Both the position numbers and the translations under genes were made by a program. Shown piece by piece: positions 52,224 through 60,352 of a DNA stretch of 64,000 nucleotides. The DNA comes from Pantoea rwandensis (GTDB taxonomy: Bacteria > Pseudomonadota > Gammaproteobacteria > Enterobacterales > Enterobacteriaceae). The number at the start of each line of letters is the position of its first letter. Position 1 is the first letter of the stretch. The stretch covers positions 22,150-86,149 of the forward strand of contig NZ_MLFR01000026.1 in assembly GCF_002095475.1 (NCBI RefSeq), written 5' to 3'. Under the pieces are notes generated by a model that was not told the origin of the DNA, ran no database searches, and saw only the letters and a list, made by a program, of their open reading frames with translations.

Positions 52224-52988
52224 ATGTGGATTGGTGTTATTAGCCTGTTTCCAGAGATGTTTCGCGCTATTACCGAGTACGGGGTAACTGGCCGGGCAGT
52301 AAAAAATGGCCTGCTCAACATTGAAAGCTGGAGTCCTCGTGACTTCACGCACGACCGGCACCGTACCGTGGACGAACGTCCTTACGGCGGCGGACCGGGA
52401 ATGTTGATGATGGTGCAACCCTTACGGGATGCAATCCACGCAGCGAAAGCGGCGGCGGGAGAAGGCGCTAAGGTGATTTATCTTTCACCTCAGGGTCGCA
52501 AACTTGACCAACAAGGTGTTTGCGAGCTGGCGACCAATCAGAAGTTAATTCTGGTGTGTGGTCGCTATGAAGGTATAGATGAGCGCGTGATTCACACTGA
52601 GATTGATGAAGAATGGTCAATTGGTGATTACGTACTCAGTGGTGGTGAACTACCAGCCATGACGTTGATTGACTCAGTCGCTCGGTTTATTCCCGGCGTT
52701 TTGGGAAAACAAGCGTCAGCCGAAGAGGATTCATTCTCGGATGGTTTGCTGGATTGCCCGCACTATACCCGACCTGAAGTGTTAGAAGGGATGGAGGTTC
52801 CGCCAGTCTTACTGTCGGGCAACCATGCCGATATTCGCCGTTGGCGCCTGAAACAGTCGCTGGGCCGTACCTGGCTAAGAAGACCTGAACTTCTGGAAAA
52901 CCTGGCTCTGACTGAAGAGCAAGCACGGTTGCTAAATGAGTTCCAACGGGAACATCATCAGCAACAAAACGATCAGGCGGAAGAGTAA
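52224..52988 (+). CDS. trmD: tRNA (guanine-37-N1)-methyltransferase TrmD
   Basis: SPOUT-fold enzyme that methylates G37 of tRNAs with G at 36, preventing +1 frameshifts. Trefoil-knot motifs are VIYLSPQGRKLDQQGV, LILVCGRYEGIDERVI and WSIGDYVLSGGELPAMTLID, and the catalytic Asp follows in ASAEEDSFSDGLLDCPHYTR. It has 254 residues from the ATG reading MWIGVISLFPEMF, as in E. coli (255). Third gene of the rpsP operon. Confidence 0.98.
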   Translation: MWIGVISLFPEMFRAITEYGVTGRAVKNGLLNIESWSPRDFTHDRHRTVDERPYGGGPGMLMMVQPLRDAIHAAKAAAGEGAKVIYLSPQGRKLDQQGVCELATNQKLILVCGRYEGIDERVIHTEIDEEWSIGDYVLSGGELPAMTLIDSVARFIPGVLGKQASAEEDSFSDGLLDCPHYTRPEVLEGMEVPPVLLSGNHADIRRWRLKQSLGRTWLRRPELLENLALTEEQARLLNEFQREHHQQQNDQAEE

Positions 52989-53031
52989 TCTTCCCTGACT
53001 ATCAGTTTACCCAGGATATAGAGATTTAATT

Positions 53032-53382
53032 ATGAGCAACATTATCAAGCAACTTGAACAAGAGCAGATGAAGCAGGACGTACCTTCATTCCGTCCGGGT
53101 GATTCCGTGGAAGTGAAAGTATGGGTCGTTGAAGGTTCTAAGAAGCGTCTGCAGGCATTCGAGGGCGTGGTTATCGCTATTCGTAACCGCGGTCTGCATT
53201 CTGCATTCACTGTTCGTAAGATTTCAAACGGCGAAGGCGTTGAGCGTGTCTTCCAGACTCACTCTCCGGTAATTGACAGCATTTCTGTCAAACGTCGTGG
53301 TGCTGTGCGTAAAGCCAAACTGTACTACCTGCGTGAGCGTACCGGTAAGTCAGCTCGTATCAAAGAGCGTCTTGGCGCGTAA
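53032..53382 (+). CDS. rplS: 50S ribosomal protein L19
   Basis: Ribosomal protein at the 30S-50S interface. It has 116 residues, with SNIIKQLEQEQMKQDVPSFR at the start, RPGDSVEVKVWVVEGSKKRL, AFEGVVIAIRNRGLHSAFTV and RRGAVRKAKLYYLRERTGKS, all characteristic of L19. E. coli L19 has 115. It is the last gene of rpsP-rimM-trmD-rplS and is followed by a terminator. Confidence 0.98.
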   Translation: MSNIIKQLEQEQMKQDVPSFRPGDSVEVKVWVVEGSKKRLQAFEGVVIAIRNRGLHSAFTVRKISNGEGVERVFQTHSPVIDSISVKRRGAVRKAKLYYLRERTGKSARIKERLGA

Positions 53383-53410
53383 GCGACATCCCAAAGTTAA
53401 TAGCAAACAA

Positions 53411-53440
53411 GGGGTTGGCCTAAGGGCCAGCCCCTTTTTT
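53411..53440. terminator. Terminator after rplS
   Basis: GGGGTTGGCC and GGCCAGCCCC pair (one T-G wobble) around TAAG and run into TTTTTT. It also covers the 3' end of the convergent acetyltransferase gene. Confidence 0.88.
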
Positions 53441-53960
53441 ATGGCCGCTTGAGATGATAAATCGCGCTATTTACGGGGCCACTATCGAGGATGATTAAAC
53501 CATAGCGGTAATCGATAAACTCAAAACCACTGCGTAATGCCACCGCACGGCTGGCATGATTCTCCTCAGCAGCGATAATCTCCAGTAAGGGGATCTGCGT
53601 GTGCTTGAAGCCAAAGTCCACTAATTGAGCCACTGCACGTGTTGCGACACCTTGCCTTTGTGCATCGCTGCGAACCCAATAGCCTAATGCATTAAATTCC
53701 TCAGGCCGCTGTGCAAATCTGATACCCGCGCCGCCGAGTAAACGATCATTGCTATCGACAATAGCAAACTCATCCGCTTCACCATTACTACGCTGCATAT
53801 GAGTGAAATTGATCCAGCTGGCTGCTTCCTCTTCGCGGTAATCGTGATGCGCCCACACCATCCATGGCAGCAGGCTGGTTAGAGACTGGTTGACCGCCGT
53901 AGTAAAGGCGCCAGCATCCTGTATAGCGAAAGGAAGTAGGGTGATATTGGACGTTGACAT
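53439..53960 (-). CDS. GNAT-family N-acetyltransferase (RimJ/RimL-like)
   Basis: A 173-residue acetyl-CoA-dependent acetyltransferase of the RimJ/RimL branch. The acetyl-CoA motif A reads VRSDAQRQGVATRAVAQLVD (about residues 100-120), preceded by FAIVDSNDRLLGGAGIR and followed by ENHASRAVALRSGFEFIDYR. The start is the ATG at 53960 with TGAGG upstream. The longer frame is AT-rich and not GNAT-like. Substrate unknown, probably a protein N-terminus or a small amine. This is an accessory insertion between rplS and aroF. E. coli has yfiR-type genes nearby instead. Confidence 0.85.
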   Translation of the reverse strand: MSTSNITLLPFAIQDAGAFTTAVNQSLTSLLPWMVWAHHDYREEEAASWINFTHMQRSNGEADEFAIVDSNDRLLGGAGIRFAQRPEEFNALGYWVRSDAQRQGVATRAVAQLVDFGFKHTQIPLLEIIAAEENHASRAVALRSGFEFIDYRYGLIILDSGPVNSAIYHLKRP

Positions 53961-54039
53961 CCTCAGATCCTGAAAAACGATGAATAACAAAATGTTAATG
54001 GAAAAAGATGATGTTGGCATTTTTTCAATAAAATGGCAG

Positions 54040-54057
54040 TGTAATTTATTATTTACA
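54040..54057 (+). promoter_or_regulatory. Strong TyrR box upstream of aroF
   Basis: TGTAATTTATTATTTACA matches the TyrR consensus TGTAAA-N6-TTTACA at 11 of 12 fixed positions. It lies 202 bases before the aroF start in an AT-rich region and suggests tyrosine-dependent repression of aroF-tyrA. Confidence 0.75.
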
Positions 54058-54180
54058 CTTGTTAGCATTACCTTGATGGGTTTAGTTTTATTAAATATAT
54101 GTATTTAATCGTTTTTGTGTAGGGTTGATGTCAGGGTTTCAATTGGTGGTAATAAAAGTGTACATGAGTGGATTGCAGAA

Positions 54181-54198
54181 TGTACATGTTGTGATACA
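54181..54198 (+). promoter_or_regulatory. Weak TyrR box near the aroF promoter
   Basis: TGTACATGTTGTGATACA has a left half close to TGTAAA and a right half GATACA against TTTACA. A weak box next to the promoter that binds with help from a distant strong box is the known aroF arrangement. I could not place the -35/-10 pair with certainty. Confidence 0.5.
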
Positions 54199-54258
54199 GT
54201 AAGCGCCATCCTCAGTGAGGATCCCAAACCGCATAAACGAGTAAAAAGGATCGCTATC

Positions 54259-55338
54259 ATGCAGAAAGACGCGCTGAACAATGTCCATATCGCCGACGAA
54301 CAGATTTTAATCACCCCGCAAGAGCTGAAAGCTAAGTTCCCGCTGACTGCGGCGCAGGAAGCGCAGATTGCTGCTTCCCGTCAGACTATTGCCGATATCA
54401 TTGCGGGTCGCGATCCGCGTTTGTTAGTCGTCTGTGGTCCCTGTTCGATTCACGATACCGAAGCGGCACTTGAATACGCTCGTCAGCTACAAACTCTTTC
54501 TGCACAGTTGAAGGATCAGCTGTACATCGTTATGCGCGTTTATTTTGAAAAACCTCGTACCACTGTTGGCTGGAAGGGGTTAATCAACGATCCTTACATG
54601 AACAACTCGTTTGATATGGAAGCCGGGCTGCACATTGCGCGTCAGCTGCTGGTTAACCTGGTTGAAATGGGGCTGCCGTTGGCAACGGAGGCACTGGATC
54701 CTAACAGTCCACAGTACTTGGGCGATCTGTTTAGCTGGTCAGCAATTGGTGCTCGTACCACTGAATCACAAACTCACCGTGAGATGGCCTCGGGCTTGTC
54801 CATGCCGGTCGGTTTCAAAAATGGTACTGATGGAAGCTTGGGCACAGCGATTAACGCGATGCGTGCCGCTGCGATGCCACATCGTTTTGTCGGTATTAAT
54901 CAGGCGGGGCAAGTTTGTTTGCTGCAAACCCAAGGCAACCCAGACGGTCACGTGATTTTGCGCGGTGGTAAAGCACCTAATTACGGTCCAGAAGATGTTG
55001 CACAGTGCGAAAAAGAGATGCTGAAAGCGGGACTGCGCCCAGCCTTAATGATAGATTGCAGCCATGGTAATTCTAACAAAGACTATCGCCGTCAGCCGGG
55101 CGTAGCCGAATCGGCTATTGCGCAGATTAAAGATGGAAATCGCTCCATCATTGGCCTGATGTTGGAAAGCAACATTCACGAAGGCAACCAGTCTTCTGAA
55201 CAGCCACGTAGCGAAATGAAATACGGTGTTTCTGTAACTGATGCCTGCATCAACTGGGAAACCACTGAAACCTTGCTGCGTGAAATCCATCAGGATCTGC
55301 AGGGAGTGCTGTCGGCGCGTCTGTCACACGAGGTGTAA
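54259..55338 (+). CDS. aroF: 3-deoxy-7-phosphoheptulonate synthase (tyrosine-sensitive)
   Basis: DAHP synthase, first step of the shikimate pathway, condensing PEP and erythrose-4-phosphate. From the ATG reading MQKDALNNVHIADEQ (AAAAGGA upstream) it has 359 residues. Family motifs are LLVVCGPCSIHDTEAALEYA with the metal-binding Cys, MRVYFEKPRTTVGWKGLIND, SDIAIGARTTESQT-like (read WSAIGARTTESQTHREMASG) and DCSHGNSNKDYRRQP. The identity as the Tyr-sensitive isozyme rests on its close match to E. coli AroF and its operon with tyrA. Confidence 0.95.
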   Translation: MQKDALNNVHIADEQILITPQELKAKFPLTAAQEAQIAASRQTIADIIAGRDPRLLVVCGPCSIHDTEAALEYARQLQTLSAQLKDQLYIVMRVYFEKPRTTVGWKGLINDPYMNNSFDMEAGLHIARQLLVNLVEMGLPLATEALDPNSPQYLGDLFSWSAIGARTTESQTHREMASGLSMPVGFKNGTDGSLGTAINAMRAAAMPHRFVGINQAGQVCLLQTQGNPDGHVILRGGKAPNYGPEDVAQCEKEMLKAGLRPALMIDCSHGNSNKDYRRQPGVAESAIAQIKDGNRSIIGLMLESNIHEGNQSSEQPRSEMKYGVSVTDACINWETTETLLREIHQDLQGVLSARLSHEV

Positions 55339-55344
55339 TGAGTC

Positions 55345-56466
55345 ATGGTGGCTGAACTGACCGCGCTGCGCGATCAAATTGATGAAGTAGATAAAGCCTT
55401 GCTTGGGTTATTGGCCAAACGTCTTGAACTGGTAGCCGAAGTCGGGGAAGTGAAAAGCCGCTATGGCTTGCCGATTTATGTTCCAGAACGTGAAGCCAGT
55501 ATGTTGGCTTCACGTCGTCAGGAAGCCGAGAGTCTCGGTGTCTCGCCAGACCTGATCGAAGATGTGCTGCGTCGTTTAATGCGCGAATCCTATGCGCATG
55601 AAAATGACAAAGGTTTCAAAACGCTGTGTCCAACGCTGCGCCCCGTCGTTATCGTGGGGGGCGGTGGCCAAATGGGGCGCCTGTTTGAAAAGATGTTAAC
55701 CCTGTCGGGTTATCAGGTACGTATTCTTGATAAAGGCGACTGGGATCGCTCCGATGAGCTGCTTAAAGATGCAGGCATGGTCATTATCAGTGTGCCAATC
55801 CATCTCACAGAGCAAATCATCGCCGAGCTGCCTAAGCTGCCGGAAGACTGCATTTTGGTTGATTTGGCGTCGGTGAAGAACCGTCCGCTGCAGGCGATGC
55901 TGGCTGCACATACTGGACCAGTTTTGGGTTTGCATCCCATGTTTGGTCCTGACAGCGGAAGTCTGGCGAAGCAAGTTGTGGTGTGGTGTGATGGTCGTCA
56001 GCCGGAAGCTTATCAGTGGTTCCTGGAGCAGATTCAGGTTTGGGGCGCGCGGTTGCATCGCATTAGCGCTGTAGAACACGATCAGAACATGGCATTCATT
56101 CAGGCACTGCGCCACTTTGCCACTTTCGCTTACGGCCTGCATCTGGCGGAAGAGAACGTCAATCTGGACCAACTGCTGGCCTTGTCCTCACCGATTTATC
56201 GTTTGGAGCTGGCAATGGTAGGGCGGTTGTTTGCTCAGGATCCGCAGCTATACGCAGATATCATCATGTCTTCGGAGAGCAATCTGGCGCTGATTAAACG
56301 CTATTATCAACGTTTTGGTGATGCGATTAAATTGCTGGAGCAGGGTGATAAACAGGCGTTTATCAAGAGCTTTGAAGGCGTCGCCCATTGGTTTGGCGAT
56401 TACGCTCAACGCTTCCTGGTGGAAAGCCGAAGTATGTTACGTTCGGCTAACGACAGCCGACAATAA
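55345..56466 (+). CDS. tyrA: Bifunctional chorismate mutase/prephenate dehydrogenase (T-protein)
   Basis: Converts chorismate to prephenate and then to 4-hydroxyphenylpyruvate for tyrosine. The N-terminal AroQ mutase (residues 1-90: LRDQIDEVDKALLGLLAKRL, ELVAEVGEVKSRYGLPIYVP) is fused to an NAD-dependent dehydrogenase with VVIVGGGGQMGRLFEKML, the catalytic His in LGLHPMFGPDSGSL, and AVEHDQNMAFIQALRHFATF. It has 373 residues, as in E. coli. It follows aroF after 6 bases. Confidence 0.97.
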   Translation: MVAELTALRDQIDEVDKALLGLLAKRLELVAEVGEVKSRYGLPIYVPEREASMLASRRQEAESLGVSPDLIEDVLRRLMRESYAHENDKGFKTLCPTLRPVVIVGGGGQMGRLFEKMLTLSGYQVRILDKGDWDRSDELLKDAGMVIISVPIHLTEQIIAELPKLPEDCILVDLASVKNRPLQAMLAAHTGPVLGLHPMFGPDSGSLAKQVVVWCDGRQPEAYQWFLEQIQVWGARLHRISAVEHDQNMAFIQALRHFATFAYGLHLAEENVNLDQLLALSSPIYRLELAMVGRLFAQDPQLYADIIMSSESNLALIKRYYQRFGDAIKLLEQGDKQAFIKSFEGVAHWFGDYAQRFLVESRSMLRSANDSRQ

Positions 56467-56495
56467 AAAGAAGGCATCCGCGAGGATGCCTTTTT
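56466..56495. terminator. Bidirectional terminator between tyrA and pheA
   Basis: AAGGCATCC and GGATGCCTT pair around GCGA, with A-rich sequence before and TTTTT after, ending the two convergent aromatic genes. Confidence 0.9.
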
Positions 56496-56498
56496 CAC

Positions 56499-57662
56499 TT
56501 ACAGTCGCGGTTCGACCGGCACCACATTTTCACCGGGATAGCAGCCAAGCACTTTCAGAGACAGCGTCAAATCACGCAGTTCTTTCAATGCCAACTGCAT
56601 ATTCTCTGATTGCAGATTACCTTGTACATCGATGTAAAACATCTCTTCCCACGGATTGCCGTTGATTGGGCGGTTTTCCAGCTTACTCATGATCAAGTTG
56701 TGATTACGTAACACCAGCAGTGCTTCTACCAGCGCACCGGCTTGCTGACCGGTTGCCATGATCAACGTTGTTTTGGCTGGCACTTGGCCAGAGACCTCAA
56801 TCGGTTTACGCGCCAACACAATGAAACGGGTATGGTTTTGTTGCTGGTTAGCCAAATTCCGTTCCAGCACCTGCAAGCCATACAATTCACCGCCTGCCTC
56901 ACTGCCTAATGCCGCCACTTTTGGTGAATTCATCGCCGCGACCTTTTCCATTGCCGCGGCAGTGCTCTCGGTATATTCGATTTTCCATTGCGGGAAACGA
57001 TTAATGAACTGGCTGCACTGCTGGAATGGCTGAGGATGGCTATAAACCGTTTCAATTTGCTGTAAGTCGGTATTGCCGTTGACCAACACACAGTGTTCGA
57101 TAGGGATGGTTAGCTCACCGACGATGGAGAGCGTCGTCTGCTGCAACAGGTCATAGACGTCGTTGATGGAACCTGAGCTGGTATTTTCGATTGGCATAAC
57201 GGCGTAATCAGCTTGGCCACTCTCAACCTGATAAATAATGTCGTGGAATTTCAGACAGCCCATCTCAACCATTGAATCAAAATGACGTGAGGCATATTTA
57301 CGCGCTGCGAGGTGAGAGTACGAACCTTTGGGGCCTAGAAACGCGATGCGCGGTGCGTGCGCGTGCGGATGGTTTAAGTTTTTTTGCAGTAGCGCTTGTT
57401 GAGTGAGTACTGAATCTTCAATCACCAGTTGGAACAGGCGGGTAATGTAGTGTGCATCAAGCTGATGCTTCTTGCCGAGTGAGATCAGGTTTTCCAGCAG
57501 GGCGCGTTCGCGTTCAACATCACGTATAGGGCGATGAGTAGCCAGTTTCGCCTGTGCAACTTCAACCGCCAGCGAACGACGCTCGGCCAGCAGCGTTAAC
57601 AACTTTTCATCAACGGCGCTGATCTTATCGCGTAATGCCAGCAGGGGATTTTCGGGATTCAT
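56499..57662 (-). CDS. pheA: Bifunctional chorismate mutase/prephenate dehydratase (P-protein)
   Basis: Makes phenylpyruvate from chorismate for phenylalanine. It has an N-terminal AroQ mutase (LRDKISAVDEKLLTLLAERR), a dehydratase domain (RIAFLGPKGSYSHLAARKYA, MPIENTSSGSINDVYDLL, EYTESTAAAMEK) and a C-terminal ACT domain for Phe feedback (QQAGALVEALLVLRNHNLIM, then LENRPINGNPWEEMFY, where E. coli has ESRP). The start is the ATG reading MNPENPLLALRD, giving 387 residues. Expression is governed by the pheL attenuator just upstream. Confidence 0.96.
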   Translation of the reverse strand: MNPENPLLALRDKISAVDEKLLTLLAERRSLAVEVAQAKLATHRPIRDVERERALLENLISLGKKHQLDAHYITRLFQLVIEDSVLTQQALLQKNLNHPHAHAPRIAFLGPKGSYSHLAARKYASRHFDSMVEMGCLKFHDIIYQVESGQADYAVMPIENTSSGSINDVYDLLQQTTLSIVGELTIPIEHCVLVNGNTDLQQIETVYSHPQPFQQCSQFINRFPQWKIEYTESTAAAMEKVAAMNSPKVAALGSEAGGELYGLQVLERNLANQQQNHTRFIVLARKPIEVSGQVPAKTTLIMATGQQAGALVEALLVLRNHNLIMSKLENRPINGNPWEEMFYIDVQGNLQSENMQLALKELRDLTLSLKVLGCYPGENVVPVEPRL

Positions 57663-57686
57663 AGGGCTCACCTGTAAAATGTCCAA

Positions 57687-57760
57687 TAAAAAAGCCTCCC
57701 TTTTGGGAGGCTTTGTTGTTCGTCTTCGCATTCATTTTCACATGACGAATCGCCTCCCAA
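57687..57760 (-). promoter_or_regulatory. pheA attenuator
   Basis: On the minus strand AAAGCCTCCC-AAAA-GGGAGGCTTT followed by T forms the terminator (57714-57691). Just after pheL, TTGGGAGGC (57760-57752) can pair with GCCTCCCAA of the terminator's 5' arm, giving the antiterminator. Ribosome stalling at Phe codons in pheL would select between them. Confidence 0.9.
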
Positions 57761-57808
57761 TTAGGGGAAGGTAAAAAAGAATGCGAAGAAGAACGGTAAA
57801 TGTTTCAT
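57761..57808 (-). CDS. pheL: pheA leader peptide PheL
   Basis: A 15-residue leader peptide [15 protein letters not shown] with seven phenylalanines, nearly identical to E. coli PheL ([15 protein letters not shown]). Its ATG at 57808 follows the AGGAAAC ribosome site. Scarcity of charged tRNA-Phe stalls the ribosome here, favours the antiterminator and allows pheA transcription. Confidence 0.95.
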   Translation of the reverse strand: [15 protein letters not shown]

Positions 57809-57836
57809 GTGTGTTTCCTGCGTTAATGTGAACTGA

Positions 57837-57865
57837 GATTAACCGCAGTGATTAAAAGCTGTCAA
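57837..57865 (-). promoter_or_regulatory. pheLA promoter
   Basis: On the minus strand TTGACA (57865-57860) and TTAATC (57842-57837) are 17 bases apart, about 30 bases before pheL. The -35 box directly abuts the T-run of the raiA terminator. Confidence 0.8.
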
Positions 57866-57891
57866 TAAAAAACGCGCCCGTGGGCGCGTTA
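57866..57891 (-). terminator. Terminator after raiA
   Basis: On the minus strand AACGCGCCC and GGGCGCGTT pair around AC and run into TTTTAT, between raiA and the pheL promoter. Confidence 0.88.
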
Positions 57892-57906
57892 CTAGAAAAG
57901 GGTGAT

Positions 57907-58233
57907 TTATCCCGCAGGGCTAAAATCTTTCATGCTGCTGGTTGCACGGCGCGCTTCAGGTTTATGCTGCGCCTTATTAAGTTGTCGTTCCAGCTTAGCA
58001 ATCAAGTCATTGATGGCCGTGTACATATCTTCGTGTTTCGCGCTGGCGACCAGCGTGCCGTTTGGCGTATTAATGGTGGCATCAGCCACAAATTCTTTCG
58101 GCTCTTTCGATAACACGATGTGCGGATTTATCAGGTGAGTTTGCCACTTTTCCAGCTTGGCGAGACGGTCTTCGACATGGTTGCGGATAGCCGCAGTGAT
58201 TTCCATTTGTTTGCTGGTAATGTTCAGAATCAT
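57907..58233 (-). CDS. raiA: Ribosome-associated inhibitor RaiA (protein Y)
   Basis: Cold-shock and stationary-phase factor that binds the 30S decoding region, blocks translation and stabilises 70S. It has 108 residues, with NITSKQMEITAAIRNHVEDR, LAKLEKWQTHLINPHIVLSK and VADATINTPNGTLVASAKHE matching E. coli RaiA closely. The C-terminus ends MKDFSPAG and lacks the acidic EEVEEE tail of the E. coli protein (113 residues). A CRP site and promoter are visible upstream. Confidence 0.96.
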   Translation of the reverse strand: MILNITSKQMEITAAIRNHVEDRLAKLEKWQTHLINPHIVLSKEPKEFVADATINTPNGTLVASAKHEDMYTAINDLIAKLERQLNKAQHKPEARRATSSMKDFSPAG

Positions 58234-58270
58234 AGTTAAACCTCTCTGTCATTTCCGTCTGGGTAGGTCC

Positions 58271-58312
58271 AGCATACCGCGCAATACAAGAAAATGTGTG
58301 ATCCAGATCACA
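58271..58312 (-). promoter_or_regulatory. CRP site and promoter upstream of raiA
   Basis: TGTGATCCAGATCACA (58297-58312) is a perfect TGTGA-N6-TCACA palindrome. On the minus strand a -10 box TATGCT (58276-58271) has no good -35, and the expected start near 58264 places the CRP centre about 40 bases upstream, the class II position. cAMP-CRP activation of raiA is therefore likely. Confidence 0.75.
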
Positions 58313-58459
58313 TTAGAATGTCACTTTTTGTCAAGGCCAATGAATTGTGAGAAAGGCCGGGAAAGTCGCGGAAAATGCTTGAAGGGCAGGGAGTAAAAGA
58401 GCAAGATTGATGAGTTAACCGCAGCGCAGAATCAGCAACTTGCCTGATTTATGTGCAAA

Positions 58460-58487
58460 AAAAAGCAGCCATCAGGCTGCTTTTTTT
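58460..58487. terminator. Terminator after bamD
   Basis: AAAGCAGCC and GGCTGCTTT pair around ATCA with an A-run before and T7 after, able to work in both directions. It ends bamD, whose stop is at 58501. Confidence 0.88.
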
Positions 58488-58500
58488 AATGGCCGTAAAA

Positions 58501-59241
58501 TCAGGACTGATTATTCGCCGCAATGATTTTCGCAACTTTGTCCGCTTCTGCAGTCAACTGCAGCTGACGATAGGCATTTTCCATTAAAGGCAGTGCTTTG
58601 TGCGTCGCTTCGGTATCTGGGAAATCTTTCATCATCCCTTCAACACGGTTAACAACGGCGACATAGGCACCACGCTTGGTATAGAATTGCGCCACCGAGA
58701 GTTCATACTTTGCCAAACGCTCTTTCAGGTAGGCCAAACGTTTCTGCGCATCCTCAGCATATTGGCTGTTTGGATAGCTACGCAGTAACTGTGAGAAGTC
58801 ACGGAAAGCATCACGAGCGTGCGTCGGATCACGATCGGAACGATCGATACCGAAGAAGCCCTGCAGTGCAGAATCATCCAACGCCATATCCGTCAGACCT
58901 TTCATATAGATGACGTAGTCGATGTTTGGATGAGTCGGATTCAAACGCATAAAGCGTGTGATAGCGGCTTGCGCCAGTGGCAGATCGGCATTTTTGTAGT
59001 ACGCGTAGATCAAATCCAGCTGCACTTGCTGCGAATATGGGCCAAATGGATAGCGGTTATCCAGTGCTTCCAGTTGCTTAATCGCCGCTTTAAAGTTACC
59101 GTCCTGCAGCTTTTGCTGGGCTGTGGCGTAAATTTCAGACGGCGGGCTGTCCGGGACGGGATCCGATGAGCCGGAACAACCCACCAGAGCCAGGCTCAGG
59201 CTCAATGTGGCAGCAGCCACCAGATGTTTCATACGCGTCAT
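58501..59241 (-). CDS. bamD: Outer membrane assembly lipoprotein BamD
   Basis: Essential lipoprotein of the BAM complex that inserts beta-barrel proteins into the outer membrane. It starts MTRMKHLVAAATLSLSLALV with a lipobox LVGC (Cys near residue 22), followed by five tetratricopeptide-type repeats (EIYATAQQKLQDGNFKAAIK, NRYPFGPYSQQVQLDLIYAY, RLNPTHPNIDYVIYMKGLT). It has 246 residues, against 245 in E. coli. It is divergent from rluD, the usual order. Confidence 0.97.
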   Translation of the reverse strand: MTRMKHLVAAATLSLSLALVGCSGSSDPVPDSPPSEIYATAQQKLQDGNFKAAIKQLEALDNRYPFGPYSQQVQLDLIYAYYKNADLPLAQAAITRFMRLNPTHPNIDYVIYMKGLTDMALDDSALQGFFGIDRSDRDPTHARDAFRDFSQLLRSYPNSQYAEDAQKRLAYLKERLAKYELSVAQFYTKRGAYVAVVNRVEGMMKDFPDTEATHKALPLMENAYRQLQLTAEADKVAKIIAANNQS

Positions 59242-59371
59242 GACGAAATGATTATCCTCAAAGTGTTGTAGCGGAAGCTGTCCGTTTAGCTCCCGATTAT
59301 GACCTGGTACGATAGCACATTATATTAAACGGCATCGCCGTGAAAACCCAACGTTAACGAAGAAGCTGTAT

Positions 59372-60352
59372 ATGGCACAACAAGTTCAACTCACCGCAAC
59401 GGTGTCCGAAGCACAGCTTGGACAACGCTTAGATCAGACTTTGGCGGAATTGTTCCCTGATTATTCACGTTCTCGCATAAAAGAATGGATTCTGGAGCGT
59501 CGCGTCAGCGTCAACGGCACCATCATCGATAAACCGAAAGAGAAAGTTTTCGGCGGCGAGCTGGTGTCAATCGATGCTGAAATCGAAGAAGCGCAGCGCT
59601 GGGAAGCGCAAAACATTCCACTGAACATCGTCTATGAAGATGACGATATCTTAGTGATCAACAAGCCGCGTGGCCTTGTGGTGCATCCGGGAGCGGGTAA
59701 TCCGGATGGCACAGTTTTAAACGCGCTGCTTTATCATTACCCGCCAATCGCTGATGTTCCGCGTGCAGGCATCGTGCATCGCCTTGATAAAGACACGACC
59801 GGTTTGATGGTGGTGGCCAAGACGGTTCCGGCGCAAACACACTTGGTGGAAACGCTGCAGCTGCGTGAAATCACACGTGAATATGAAGCGGTGGCGATTG
59901 GCACCATGACTGCGGGCGGCACGGTTAACGAGCCTATGGCGCGTCACTCCACCAAGCGTACGCATATGGCGGTGCATCCGATGGGTAAACCTGCCACTAC
60001 GCATTACCGCATCATGGAGCATTTCCGTGCGCATACGCGCTTGCGCTTGCGTCTGGAAACCGGCCGTACTCACCAGATTCGTGTTCACATGGCGCATATC
60101 AATCATCCCTTAGTGGGTGATCCGCTATACGGTGGTCGTCCGCGTCCGCCTAAAGGTGCATCGGATGCGTTCATCGCGACACTACGTGGTTTCGACCGTC
60201 AGGCTCTGCATGCCACCATGCTGCGTCTCTACCATCCCATTACCGGGATTGAGATGGAATGGCATGCGCCGTTGCCGCAAGACATGGTTGATCTGATCGA
60301 TGCGTTGAAAGCTGACACGCATGAGTTCCGCGACCAAATGGATTGGCTATGA
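59372..60352 (+). CDS. rluD: 23S rRNA pseudouridine(1911/1915/1917) synthase RluD
   Basis: Modifies helix 69 of 23S rRNA, needed for normal ribosome assembly and termination. An N-terminal S4-like domain (RLDQTLAELFPDYSRSRIKE) is followed by the RluA-type catalytic domain with the catalytic Asp in GIVHRLDKDTTGLMVVAKT (about residue 139), and LETGRTHQIRVHMAHINHPL. It has 326 residues, as in E. coli. It overlaps pgeF by four bases (ATGA). Confidence 0.97.
   Translation: MAQQVQLTATVSEAQLGQRLDQTLAELFPDYSRSRIKEWILERRVSVNGTIIDKPKEKVFGGELVSIDAEIEEAQRWEAQNIPLNIVYEDDDILVINKPRGLVVHPGAGNPDGTVLNALLYHYPPIADVPRAGIVHRLDKDTTGLMVVAKTVPAQTHLVETLQLREITREYEAVAIGTMTAGGTVNEPMARHSTKRTHMAVHPMGKPATTHYRIMEHFRAHTRLRLRLETGRTHQIRVHMAHINHPLVGDPLYGGRPRPPKGASDAFIATLRGFDRQALHATMLRLYHPITGIEMEWHAPLPQDMVDLIDALKADTHEFRDQMDWL

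Noticed and set aside
54115..54258. N-terminal extension or upstream peptide for aroF
   Set aside because: The extension spans the TyrR box and promoter region and is absent from E. coli AroF. The ATG at 54259 has a good ribosome site.
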